From positions 3,844,001 through 3,908,000 of the forward strand of contig JANFOG010000002.1 in NCBI GenBank assembly GCA_024336345.1: a DNA stretch of 64,000 nt, written 5' to 3'. The number at the start of each line of letters is the position of its first letter. Position 1 is the first letter of the stretch. The DNA comes from Mariannaea sp. PMI_226 (lineage: Eukaryota > Ascomycota > Sordariomycetes > Hypocreales > Nectriaceae). Below are positions 11,194 through 22,433 of the stretch, in pieces. Under the pieces are notes generated by a model. The model did not search any database. It had not been told where the DNA came from and was given only the letters and a program-made list of their open reading frames with translations. Position numbers and translations under genes: made by a program.

Positions 11194-12745
11194 CAAACAC
11201 TCATTTGATTTGACACTCATTTTTCTTTTCTTTGATCATCTTCACTTTCGCTTATTTCTTTACCCGAACCAAACTTATTGCCACTGTACAGTTGCTCAAA
11301 AGTTCCATTCTGTCATTTACTATGAGATCCACGAGCAAAATGGACGTCGATATTTTGAGCGCAACCATCCCGGATACCTTTATACCAATACTTATACGAT
11401 GATACATTACCTTAGACGGCAGCGATGACGACCATCTCTTTTTGCTTGCGCTTCTTCTTGGAAACTTACCATTTATATTATCACTCAAACTACGATGGGT
11501 TGATTTACCACGTTTCCGCTATTTTTTTTTCCCACAAGGATGTACGGAAGGGGCAAAAGAAAGAGGTTGTGGAATTCTGATATTCTTTATCTTTTTGTTC
11601 TTTTTTCCCCCTCCATCCTTTCAGCCATTCTTCCTCCTTATCCTCTGGATTGGGGATGATTTACACAAAGCTCATGATGACACGATACGACGGAAATGAC
11701 CAGGTACCAAGGCCCAACAGCGCCTTCGATGTCGTTTTGTTTTCTCTTTTTTATTTTATTCACTATTCTTTCTTTCTTTCTTCTTACTTTTCTTTTCGTT
11801 TTTGCTGTGTTTTTTGACTGGCCTCAACTGCTACGGCTGTTTCCGAAAGCGGGAACGACGGCTATTGAAAGGGGTGGAGGCTGAAGAAAAAGGAGACTTA
11901 ACGCTTGGCTGGAGGACTGGTTTGAACGAGGGCCATTTAATGTATTTCCCCCCTCTTGTGGCCCTCCTTTCTTTTTCTTTTTTTTTTGTGTTTCTTCGGA
12001 CGATTATGAATGATCTTCAATGGTGAACGGCCAGGATATCGGTGTGCCATAGAACGAGAAATGACATAACAATATGCCACAAAATATTTTGCCTATAGCT
12101 TGAACATGTGCGTTTTCTTAGCTGGTGATATCTTAAAACATCAACTACATCATTCCAGAAGATTGTTTGACAGTGATGAGGTTCTTTTTGTGCTCTTTAT
12201 TAGTCGCATTTGCTATACGAGAAACTAGACTTTGAAACTATTGCTCATGCTTATGCTCATTATAAAACAAAAATCAACTTTCTTTCTTCTTGTTAGAAAG
12301 ATGCAACGTTATCAATTAACTGCGTAAGCCTCTTTGACAATTATTTCTTCTTCTCCAAAAAAATACTTCTGGTCACTCAACACTTGGGCAATTAGTTGGT
12401 TGGCACAGTCCGAAGTAGATTTTTTGTGCCATTGAACCGAGTTGCATCGCTCGCAAATTATACAGCACAACGGCGGCCGGCGCCGTCCTCAGATGCTGCA
12501 AACGATTGAACTCTCAGGCATGCCTCATTCCTCCCCCATTAAGTCCTTCGGAGGGCAACCGAGTAGCATCGTATAGGAGTGATGACCTCCCCAGGATTGC
12601 ATTAATAATTGGTGGTGACGATGGGACATCAGGATTAGAATATCCAAAGTTGAGACGAAATGGATTTCAGAGCTGAGCGGAGGCATGCCGACGAAACGGA
12701 AGAGAGTCATAATTTCGTTTGGTCATTTTCATTAAACCCCCGATA
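11194..12745. other. Convergent 3' flank between two genes
   Basis: T-rich, then AT-rich sequence (11560-12400) between the stop codons of the plus-strand gene at 9265 and the minus-strand BTB gene. It probably holds both 3' untranslated regions. No other feature is supportable. Confidence 0.5.
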
Positions 12746-13831
12746 TCATGCCTTGAACGTGCTCGAAATCGATCTCATATGCGTTATTGCTTTGGAAAGC
12801 TCATCTTCGTCATCTGCCCTTTCTTTGTCCCCTTGTAATGAGAACAAAGGCCGGGGTACAGGGTCCTGGTTCCTGCGACTTGACGTTGTGAGGCCCGCAA
12901 TCACCGATCCACGATTGGTGACGGACGTGGTTGAGAGCTGAACTCGATGGGATTTTGACGATCTGGCGGATTCATGAGGGCAATGGCGTTCACCAACGGT
13001 GGCTCGGTGGGAGTGGAAGGAGCACTGGCGGAAGCCAAAGGATCGCTCCTCGTTTCGCAGTCGGTTGGCCGGAATCCGGAGCTGTGGGTTCTTGAAACTG
13101 ATGTTGAGGCCGGAGTCGCGCATCTTTCGCATGTGGAGGTCGTAGTCGAATGCGAAATCAGGGAGTTGGTCGAGCAGGTCGCTGAAGCGGACTGACTCCG
13201 ACTCAGCGGTGCTTTGAGAGTCGAAGTCCAGATGTGGTCCGCTGTTGAAGGAGAAGGCGACCATAGCAACAGCCCAGCGTCTTAGACGGATAGCAGCAAG
13301 GTCTTCGCATTGCGTGTATAGAAAGGTGATGAGGCTTGGGGGAACATCCCAGTCGCACCGAAGATAGAGGTCCTGAACGGCATCCATGACGAGGTCCTGC
13401 AGACGGTAGAGGGTGAGGTGCGAGGCAAACAGGTGTAACCGGATCATGGCCCAGTGGAAGTCGCGGATCTGCTGGTCGCCGGCCTCTCGGGCATTGGCCG
13501 CGGCGTCTTCGATGTATCGACGAAACCGACCTCCCAGATGAACCCACTCGACGAAGAGAGCGAACATGGAAGCCGACTCGCGGGGCAGCCAGAGGGAGAT
13601 GGGCCGCTTGTTGGCAGGGTCCTCCAGACGTTCGGCGAAGAATGACGAGGAGGCGCACAGGAGACGCTTGTTGACCTTGAAACGCTGCTGTTTGGGACCG
13701 ATGAGGACTGTGGCGAGCGTTCCTGCAGGTGGTGGTGAAGGGCCCATGGATTTTGTAGAAGCGCGATATGATTTGCGTGCCTCAGCGAGTCTGTCAAGAC
13801 TGCTGGGTCTTGAGATGGGTCCCATTGCCAT
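12746..13831 (-). CDS. BTB/POZ domain protein
   Basis: Single-exon 361-residue protein. Residues about 38-105 form a BTB/POZ domain, opening with the typical ATVLIGPKQQRFKVNKRLLC pattern (strand, turn, then the helix carrying 'LL..SS.FF'). It continues through LWLPRESASMFALFVEWVHLG. A helical segment follows at about 110-220, as in fungal BTB proteins with a BACK-like extension, then a basic Ser-rich tail. BTB domains dimerise and often bind Cullin-3, making such proteins substrate adaptors for ubiquitin ligases. Here there is no Kelch, MATH or zinc-finger partner domain, so the specific role is unknown. Two in-frame ATGs exist (13831 and 13825). The first has A at -3 and is preferred. The leader upstream is pyrimidine-rich and contains a CTG/TTG trinucleotide repeat on the coding strand. 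Confidence 0.85.
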   Translation of the reverse strand: MAMGPISRPSSLDRLAEARKSYRASTKSMGPSPPPAGTLATVLIGPKQQRFKVNKRLLCASSSFFAERLEDPANKRPISLWLPRESASMFALFVEWVHLGGRFRRYIEDAAANAREAGDQQIRDFHWAMIRLHLFASHLTLYRLQDLVMDAVQDLYLRCDWDVPPSLITFLYTQCEDLAAIRLRRWAVAMVAFSFNSGPHLDFDSQSTAESESVRFSDLLDQLPDFAFDYDLHMRKMRDSGLNISFKNPQLRIPANRLRNEERSFGFRQCSFHSHRATVGERHCPHESARSSKSHRVQLSTTSVTNRGSVIAGLTTSSRRNQDPVPRPLFSLQGDKERADDEDELSKAITHMRSISSTFKA

Positions 13832-14023
13832 AGTTGAAACGAGGTGAGTATTTTTCTTCTTCTTTCTTCTTTTCTTCTTTTCTTTTCCTGGCTTTTCTTC
13901 TTCTGCGGCACAACACACGCTGGTGGTGGCTACGCGAGAAAGAGAGAGAGAGAGAGGCGAGGAAGGTGGATGGATATTCGTGTATTGGTGTCGAGAGAAA
14001 AACGCCGGATAAGATAAACCAAA

Positions 14024-14064
14024 CAACAACAGCAGCAGCAACAGCAGCAACAGCAACAGCAACA
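14024..14064. repeat. CAA/CAG trinucleotide repeat in the BTB gene leader
   Basis: Mixed CAA and CAG triplets on the plus strand (CTG/TTG on the sense strand of the BTB gene), about 200 bp upstream of its start codon. It is presumably in the 5' untranslated region or promoter, and would be length-polymorphic. Confidence 0.7.
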
Positions 14065-15177
14065 CGACGATCGACAATGACGAAACACACAACTGGTCCG
14101 GCCAGACAGCAGATGGAAAAAGGCAGAAACAGATGACACAAAGAGAGGGAAGGGGGGGGGGGAGAGCGACCCTGAGAGAAGTTATCTAGGCCCAGTACTC
14201 CGTAGTGTGTCGAAAACGACGACAATGGGGTCAATGAAGCTAGGCGTGAGATCCACAAATACCATTTATTCTGTTACAGTCGTATTGTCGCAGCGCCTGC
14301 CGGTCGACCAACAGCGTTAAGCTACATGGTATTTGGAGAACCCCCCTTGTCCGGGAGCCCCTGAACAAGCTTCTTCTACCCCTAGATTGATGCTTATTAC
14401 ATAGCAGTTCCAACCTACCAAGAGCAAGATGCTTGTTAGTGCCCCTGGCACGGCTGTGCCCAATGACCGTCTCCTGCTTGCCGTGTCGCCAATGGCGGGC
14501 GAGCTCCAGGGCGGCCAGCCGGGGACCAGTCAGCCGGGGACCAGTCACAGTTCATGACGCGCCGCAGACTCGCAGACAGGCAGCTAACTGGGGCACCACC
14601 GTGATACGTAGTGGTACCTAGTCGTTTCAAACGCGTGCCAGGCTGAGGCTCCTCACCGGGGGGGGGCCACTGACAGCTGCGTGTGCAAAAGAACTTGCGT
14701 GCCCTATTACATTGCCGTTCCCTAGTTTCTCCGTACTATTATGTATAAGAGGAAAAAAAACCAAACACGAAAACCCCCGCAAAAAGAACCCTTCTGTAGT
14801 AGTAGGAGCCAAATCCTCGGGGACAAACTAGCTAGGAGAAGCGGGCGACTGAGGGCAACGGGGGGCGACAATTTTCCCGCTTTAGCAAAACATGGCCGTG
14901 CGTAATCAGCGGTAGCGTCGGGGTTTATTTCTTTTTTCTTTTCTTTTGGCACTTGAAGTTGAGTGTATTCAACGTTTCAAGCTGCTGAAACCAAAGAGCC
15001 CCCCATAAAAAAAACACGGGGGATTCGTTGATCGTTTGTGATTTAATTGACAGCTGGGCACGAGACGATAAGTGTCGCATGATCAGATGAGAAGCTGCAG
15101 AGAAACTGCTGAGTCAAGCAACCCTGCACAGGTGGATTTGGTTGGTGAGAGGAGAGAGAGCAAAGAACCAGAAGGAT

Positions 15178-15203
15178 GGGGGGGGGGGGGGGGGGGGGGG
15201 GGG
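15178..15203. repeat. 26-nt poly(G) tract
   Basis: An uninterrupted run of G on the plus strand in an intergenic region. Runs this long are prone to slippage and to sequencing-length error. Confidence 0.85.
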
Positions 15204-15434
15204 ATAAAAATTAAAAGGGCGCACCCTAGACGTACATAGACAATAAATACAATTCAAGTCTCTGTATAGAAAAAGATGTTGACGTAGGTTGGCGTCGAAA
15301 GCTTCAACTCTGTCACCCGCTGTGGGTGGCTGTGGGTGGTGCAGAGGTTGAAAGATTGGCGTCCAGTGGAGCAACTGGCACTGGCGCGAGGGAACGGTCC
15401 GGGTCGTATCGATAGGTAAGTAAGGTACCTACCT

Positions 15435-15506
15435 ATCTACCTACCTGTAGGGTATCCAAGGTTTCTACCCATCTACCTACCTATAAGGCATCCAAGGTTT
15501 CTATAT
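15435..15506. repeat. 36-bp imperfect tandem duplication
   Basis: Two adjacent copies of a unit starting atctacctacct and ending near atccaaggtttcta, offset by 36 bp, with a few substitutions. The units sit inside a TACC-rich tract. Confidence 0.7.
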
Positions 15507-17038
15507 ATCTGTTCAGGCAGTGAGTGTCGTCATCGCGGTGAACTCAAGAAGTGACGTTTCGTTTCAAACAAGAAATAAGCTATAAAATATCAATCCTTAG
15601 GTGTATTCAACTGCCCTCGTGGACCCCCCTCCCCCCTCCTCAAAGTCGAGGTGGTAGTTTAAGGGTAGTGATGGTGGTGGTGGTAACGGTGCTTCTCTGC
15701 GACCTTGTTTCTGGCCAGGCCAGATATGGTGGCGCCATGTTCATGCTTTCTGCAGGCAGCGTGACATTTGACACCTGCATGCCGAAACACGATCAACCAA
15801 ACAATCCAACCGAAGAAAAAAAAGGAAGAACCGAAAAAAAAAAAAAGAAAAAAGAAAAAGAAAACGTGGCAGCTAGTCTCACACAGTGTCACATACCTAC
15901 ATGCTATTGTTACTGTACCACCCGAATATTCCATTTACTAATCTGTAACCTGTAATCTACTTCGTATACTCACATAGAATTTTTTTTTTTTTTTCGTTTA
16001 GCAGATAGGTATATCCTTACCTTGTAGAGAAAAGGTTCGGTGGGGGCCGGCGTCCAACATTGCACCAAATGTGAGATAGTATTTTTGATGACATAGTACT
16101 TTGATGACATAGTACAGATTACAGTTCCACAATTACTAGTCGCACTATTTTCCCTAAATAAGTGATATATAATCATTCTTCGTTCGAGCCTAATTTGTAT
16201 TTGTTGATTTGATGACCGATCAGTCATCCAAAAACCGGTGGAGCCCGAACTCAGTCGGCTAATATACATCCATGGACGGATAGTAACTACTGTGGTCTAT
16301 CCTACCTAGGTAGTCAGTTCGTCCGCTCAGTCAGCATAGCGGCCTAGTAAAGGACTTATATACACTATTCTAAGTAGTAGTGGCCCCTCGGCTGTGAAAT
16401 GACTGGTCATAAAGTTCCCCAAAAGGGACAAAACATGGCAAGATAAAATATTTCCCATTTCAGTCTGACGGGGCCTGGCATAGGATCTAGCGCCTAAGAG
16501 GAATACTACTTATTGTAATACCCTATGCTACCATAGTATGTGTAAGCTGACATGTTCTTCAGAAGGTGGCCTTGTCCGGTTCCCACCCGGGCAAACCAGC
16601 TAGTTACCAAAGTCGTTTATGATCATGACAGAGCAAGGTCTAAATTAGTCGCCTGCTTGACGGCGATTACTCTGCACATATTGCGATGGTAGGTAGGGTG
16701 TAGATTTGGGTCTTCGTCCTCGTGGTCCATTATGATTACCGCTAATACTAGATATCCCATTTTTGTCTTTCCTTGTCCTGCCCGCCTACTGTAGGTAGGT
16801 GGTACTTGGGTATTCCTGTCAACCAACCAAAAACCGAAACTCCGTCTTCCAATCCCATTTTGAGCCTTTGGCCCCCCTGATTGTCGTCAAGGTCCATATT
16901 CTCTAAACTCCATAGAACGCCTCAAGAATACCAGTGCCACGCAGCACATATTTGTGGGCATTGCTTTTCATAACATTGAAATAAAAAAATAGCGATAAAT
17001 CTAAGAGAGCAATAGCTCTCGCCGCCCCTTTCTTTCCA

Positions 17039-19511
17039 TCACTTAGCTGGTACAGTCGCAGGAATATCCTCATCCTCCGATCCAGTGGACGCTGGTTCGG
17101 AGGAGGACTCGTCGTCATCGATAACCATGGGATCGTCTTGAATTGCTGATTCTTGGGTTGCGGTAGGCTTGGCCTGTTCTTCCAGCACCTCCTCCTGGGA
17201 TGGCTCGGACGGTTCAGACGGCTGGGGAGGCGGGGCTGTCGGATCTTCCGTCTCTGCAGTGGCCTGTGACTCGGATAGGCCACCCATTTCCGTGACAGGT
17301 ACCCGGTTGTTGGTCTGAGGTGTACTGGTTTGATCCCCACTAAATCGTCTTGGAGTCGCAGACTCGCCATCCTCGCTCGTCCGCGCCTTTTTGTATGCTG
17401 GTGATAACCCCTCATGTCCTGAGAGTGACGGTCCATCCACTGTTCCAAAAAGGCGGATGCGCTCGGCATCGATTTCGGCCTTGCTGCGTCGTTCTCGGAG
17501 ACGGATTCCATATTTTTTGCGCGTGATGCTCTGTTTCGTGTTGTATCGGTTTTTTAGAGCCGCTAGCTGCTTACTCTTTTCTGGCTCAGGCAGAGTCATC
17601 GCCGTCCTCATCAAGGCGCCGTAGTATCCCTCGGTTTTCCTCATCTCTGCATCTAGCTCCCGCTTCTGGTTGGGCGTGAGGCTAGCATATGCTCCGTTGG
17701 GGTCAGGAGTTTGTGCAAACGCACTGTACCTTGGAGGAAGGGCTAGAGGTCTGGACGGCGTAGATATCACCATGGGTTCACCTGCCCTTCTCGTGCTGCG
17801 GAACGCCTGAATCGCAGTTGTTACCTCCCGAGTTTGCTCCTGGGAGTATTCGCCGCAGACTTTAACCTTAGCGTGATAATAAAGGCCACCTGCACTACCA
17901 AACCGACTGCCGCAGTGCGGGCATACTTCCTTTCCTACTTGATCTGACGGCAAGACTTTCCTGCAACACTGTTTCTTCTCATGCTGTCACGCGGTCAGTA
18001 GCTAACATGGTGCCTGGATAGTGGGTGATACATACATATTCTAGAGCTTGAGGAGAGCTACAGGGCCAGCCACAATAGCAGAAAAATAAGTTAGGGTATG
18101 TGGACTTGTCAACTGGCCTTGCATCCTCTCCTCTTGGCATCATTTGGATTGGAGGAGGGTGAGGCGCGTAAGACGCATGAGACATAGATGGTGGCGGCGG
18201 CGGCGGAGGAGGAGGAGGAGGAGGAGCATATTTAGCTTGTGGAGGTAAAGATAATGAGCTCAGCGAAGGGATAACATGTTCAAGACCGCCATGTCCCTCC
18301 TTGATGATATCATGGGAATCGTACCCCAGACGCTCCGCCCGAGCCAAAGCATTGACAAGCTGACGTGCAGGGATGCTTTCAAGGCGCCGGGCAAATGCCT
18401 TGTCCAAAAAATCGGTGCTGGCTTGAGCGAGCAACTGGTCGGCGACCTCATCGATATCGTCAACTTTCAAATGGCGAACCACATTATCCTTCGATACTTG
18501 TATCATCCTGGAGCCGAAGTCCTTGACAGCGCGTGATAGAGTTTCATTGCTGGCTTGGTGTATCGTTGCATTCAACTGAATTGCGTATTAGTTGGATTAA
18601 ACTCAGAAAAAGGGACTTTGGTAATGAATTCGATGTGGGGCGGAGGGTACTGTCAAGGGTTGTATACAATGATGACGGATGTAGAGTAGCAAAGTATGGA
18701 AATCCAAAACCAATTGCTTTTGCTTCAAGGAAAAAAAAAAAAAGAAATGATCAAGGTTTTGAAATAGAAGCCATGGTGAAATTAGTATAGGATCAAGTCA
18801 ACTTACAAGAAAAGCGATATGGTACTGAGAACCCAAGATGGCCTTCTCCCACTGGTCTCGAATAACTTGGCGTACAACACTGGCGTCTGCTGTCGAAATC
18901 ATACTGGATAGATCTCGGTACGCTGTTGACTCCTGGATTGGGCCTGAGGAATTGGGAGAAAGCATATACTGACGATGCGGAGGAACATCGCTTACTACAA
19001 CAGTCATAGGCTGGCGCCGTGGGGGAGGGGGTCCTGGACGATGGGATTGATGAGGAGGCCGTTGCATGTGAGGGTGTGGCGGTGGTAGTGGTGGTGGATG
19101 AGGGCCTGGATAGTTTTGCGGATGTAAAGGCTGTTGCACATGAGGAGGATGTGGTGAATGAGGGTAAGCTTTGGCATTGAGAAGAGGGTGGCTGAATGGG
19201 TTTTTTTGGAGGGCGGGTGAATAATGACGCTCCGACCCAGGCACAGGAAGAGTTGGCGACCGTGTAGTCGCCGTGTTTGTGACTGGAATTGCTTGTGTTG
19301 ATGCCGTCGAGGACGTAGCTGAGGGCCCTAAAGGCCGTGAAGAATCGCCTGAAGCTGAACGTAGTCCTGGTGTTGGTAGATCAGGCAACCGACTCCTTGA
19401 GCCGACACCAGGCGAGCTTGATGAGGATGAGTTACGGCGACTCGAGCTGCCATTTTGCATGGTGATGGGTTCAAGCTTCAGTGGAAGAGGCGCAGTAGTT
19501 TGGGCCGCCAT
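17039..19511 (-). CDS. Zinc-finger protein with Pro/His-rich N-terminus and acidic C-terminus
   Basis: Predicted 729-residue protein in three exons: 19511-18807, 18575-18036 and 17983-17039. The introns are 18806-18576 (GTAAGT...CAG) and 18035-17984 (GTATGT...CAG), both in phase 0. The N-terminal 190 residues are Ser/Pro/His-rich and look disordered. A helical, well-structured stretch spans the first splice (about residues 205-345, including VVRQVIRDQWEKAI and QLLAQASTDFLDKAFARRLE). A poly-Pro run follows near 360. The second splice completes a first Cys/His finger (about 401-422, CGWPC...H....C). A second finger (CPHCGSRF...YYHAKVKVC) lies at about 436-458. The tail is basic, then acidic (DDDESSSEP). 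Paired fingers suggest nucleic-acid binding. No known fungal regulator is recognised, so target and role are open. Confidence 0.8.
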
Positions 19512-20944
19512 CTTCTTACCTCGCACGACCTGTGAGAGTTCTTTTTTTCCCTTCTTTTTCTTGTCGCGCTGCTGGTTTTGGAAGACGGGAGTTCTCACGA
19601 ACGCGACTAAGTCAGACGGAACGGTTTACTTCATCAAAACTGCTTGAGAGGACAGGGGGAAAGAAGGACGAAAGGAAGGAAGGGACGACCGCAAGAAGGG
19701 AGGCAGAGGACGGAAACTAGAGCTCGTTGGATTGAGAGTCCTGGAATCACGAGCAGTCTGTCAGTCGTGTTACAGAAGCTCAGCTCCTTCACCTGTTTGC
19801 ACGCGTGGAATGCTGACGGAGTGTGTCCTCCGAAAACTGGGGTCAAGAGCCAGAAAGAAGGTCTGTGTTGGAGTTGGTCTTGAGTTTCTACAGTTATTCA
19901 TCAATAATGCGCTAACGAAAGTTAGCTCTCCCAAATAAACAGCCATATAGGCGAGTGCCTCACATATTAGGCTATAAGATGACTAGTTTATCAGTTTTAA
20001 TAGTGGGGTCGCTTACAACTTGCCCCATGCATTAGATAATATTACTAAGATCTATGCTAAAATTGGGCCAGAGAAAAATCCTGTGCAGCTAATTATGTAG
20101 CCGTGATTATATTACGACACGAGGTATAAACGCAAACAGTGGGCACACTTTTTCCTAACTACAACGGGGGCCTCTTCGCCCAGCGACAGCCGGTCCCATG
20201 ACAAATCCTTGCAACTACTCTTTAGGGCGTAGTTATTCATGAGAACTAATAGCATAAACGCGCATTTACCTAGCCGAAAAAAGACTTGGGTTATCTATCC
20301 GCGCCTTTGATTAATACAGTGTTCCGCGGATTTTTTATTTTTTATTTTTTGATTTTCCTTTTTTGACATTATGCTCTTGGCACAACGGTTATACGTGGTA
20401 TGCTCCCATCATCATTGGCTGTCAGCCTCTAATCTATCCAACACAACACATTCCAAATAGGGCTGTAATATGACCAAGTGGAGATGACGAAGGCAAATCT
20501 AGATTGACAACGGAGTGCTAGGTATGTTTTTGCGAATCTGCTGTGACTAAGGTAGTGGCCAAGAAATGTTACTTTAACAGGAAATATGGCTCGGACCAAC
20601 GTTGCAGTAAAACCGGAGAAAGCATGATTGATGAAAATCCCATGAAAGCGACCACTGAGCCATCTTCGAAGTGCACACGGTAATATACGAGGCCGGTGCC
20701 ATCGTGGTATGTAACTAACATTTGAAACCCCCCCCTAAAAAAAACGCCTATCCCTTATCGTTCAAGACACGGTCGTCGTAAGTCGTCGCAATCTTCTGAG
20801 CATGAAGTCTCCTTCCAGCCAACCACAGCCAACTCGTGAACCACACGCATCCATCCATCATTAACTGCCATATACCTTCCCCGTAGGGAGAAGGATTCGC
20901 CAAGTTTTTTTTTTTTGGTTTCATTGCGCTCTACTATATCCTGA
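19512..20944. other. Region between the zinc-finger gene promoter and the annexin 3' end
   Basis: 19512-19900 is probably the leader and promoter of the zinc-finger gene. 19920-20400 is clearly AT-rich with many TA-containing words and no open frame of note. The rest probably holds the annexin 3' untranslated region. Confidence 0.45.
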
Positions 20945-22433
20945 TCAAAAAGGTTCACCAATGGCGGCAAGCAGGGTCTTCCGATAGTCACCTGACGTCT
21001 CGCCCCTGATCCTGCTTGCCAGACTTCTACCATAACGTTGCTGATAGGCACCCTTCACGTTTGCAAGGAAGTTCCGATCCCAGTGGAAGCGAATGACACG
21101 GGAAATTAGGAGTCGATCCTTGGTTCCCATACCTGCCATGGCGTCCTCGAGCAGTTGGGCAGCATGCATGTATTTGTCAGTAGCATGACGCAATTGGAAG
21201 AGAAGCGCATCTTCCATGTGGCCAGAGAATTCCTAGATGGGAGTTAGCAAAATGAAGGGTTGAGAGTTTACTGGAAATGCACACTCACACTCTTAATAAC
21301 CTTCTCGAGGTCCTTGTTGAATTTCTGCTTGTAAGTATGACTAATCGCCCGGATTTGATTGTCATTCCGCAAGCTGAAGATGCTGCACACAAGAATCTCG
21401 TCGGTACCCATCTTTCCTTCAGTAGCCCTATAAATCTGCATGACGTCGTCATCAACTTGTTGGGGGATGACAGGAGCCGAGTCTTCGGCTCGCTTGGCGT
21501 CTATGACCATGGAGAAATGTCGCTCGGTCTTCATACTCAAATCTCCACGGACAGCGTGCTCCAACTTAGGATGACTGCTGCGACGGAAAATGTTTGCCCA
21601 ACAGCTTTTGATAGCCTGAAGATCAGCATTTGACCGCCCGAGGAGAATATCGTTAAGCATAAGCTCGTTGGTTCCAGCGCCATCAATTGCATCGAATAAG
21701 TTGTGAGCGTCATTGAGAAGAGGACCTCGCGCAAGCTCAACAAGGGCTGTCTCAAACCAGCTGCTGGTCTCACTCTTGATATCAGCGACTAGGTTACGGC
21801 GAAAGTTTCGCTCATAGGCGCTGCGCAAGCTCTCGATTTGGAGAGGATCTTTGTTGGCCAATATCGAAATCAATGCTCTCTCGTCGGTACCGAAGCCCTT
21901 CATAGCCTTGCGTAGTGCTTGGGAATCTGGATTAGGGTCCCATTGAATGATCTGAGGCGCACCATAACCGATTGATGCTGGTGTTGGGGGGCCGTGGTGC
22001 TGAGGAGGCGGGGCACCATACTGTTGAGAGTGACCGCCATAAGGTGATGGAGCTTGTCCATATTGCTGGGGAGGTGGTGCACCGTATTGTCCTGGTGGAG
22101 GCTGCTGGTAGCCTCCGTATGGAGATTGCGCAGGAGGAGGAGGAGGCTGCTGCTGATAGCCACCATGAGGAGGATATTGACCAGGTGGTGGTGGTGGTGG
22201 TTGTTGTTGGTAACCACCATGCGGGGGATATTGGCCTGGCGGAGGCTGTCCGTAGCCGCCTTGCTGAGGAGGATATTGGCCCTGCGGAGGGGGATATTGA
22301 CCCGGAGGAGGATACTGCTGGCCGTAGCCTTGTTGGGGAGGCTCTAAAGATGAATGTGAGAACACTGGCGATGCAATCAAGCGCGTTGTGAGTACTTACG
22401 GCCATATGGCGCGCCGTAGCCTGAGTATGACAT
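20945..22433 (-). CDS. Annexin with PYQG-rich N-terminus
   Basis: Predicted 458-residue protein in three exons: 22433-22400, 22343-21289 and 21232-20945. The introns are 22399-22344 and 21288-21233. The second splice restores the annexin hallmark VIKSEFSGHMEDAL. Annexins bind acidic phospholipids in a Ca2+-dependent way and act in membrane trafficking and repair. Residues 1-145 are a low-complexity Pro/Tyr/Gln/Gly tail with repeated GQYPPHGGYQQQPPPP units, as in annexin A7/A11-type proteins. Four annexin repeats follow, each with a GT core: KGFGTDERAL (about 160), DGAGTNELML (about 232), GKMGTDEILV (about 321) and GMGTKDRLLI (in exon 3). Repeats 1 and 3 keep the fullest type-2 Ca2+ loops. The first coding exon is only 34 nt. 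It begins MSYSGYGAPYG and was chosen because it has an ATG, a clean GTAAGT donor and the right phase. Confidence 0.93.

Larger units (their letters stand above)
14065..17038. other. Gene-free region with simple repeats
   Basis: No convincing reading frame across about 3 kb. It contains a 26-nt poly(G) tract (15178-15203), A-rich purine tracts (15815-15865), TACC/TAGG tetranucleotide clusters (15410-15490, 16300, 16690, 16795) and a 36-bp tandem duplication (15435-15506). It lies upstream of the BTB gene and downstream of the zinc-finger gene. Confidence 0.5.
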
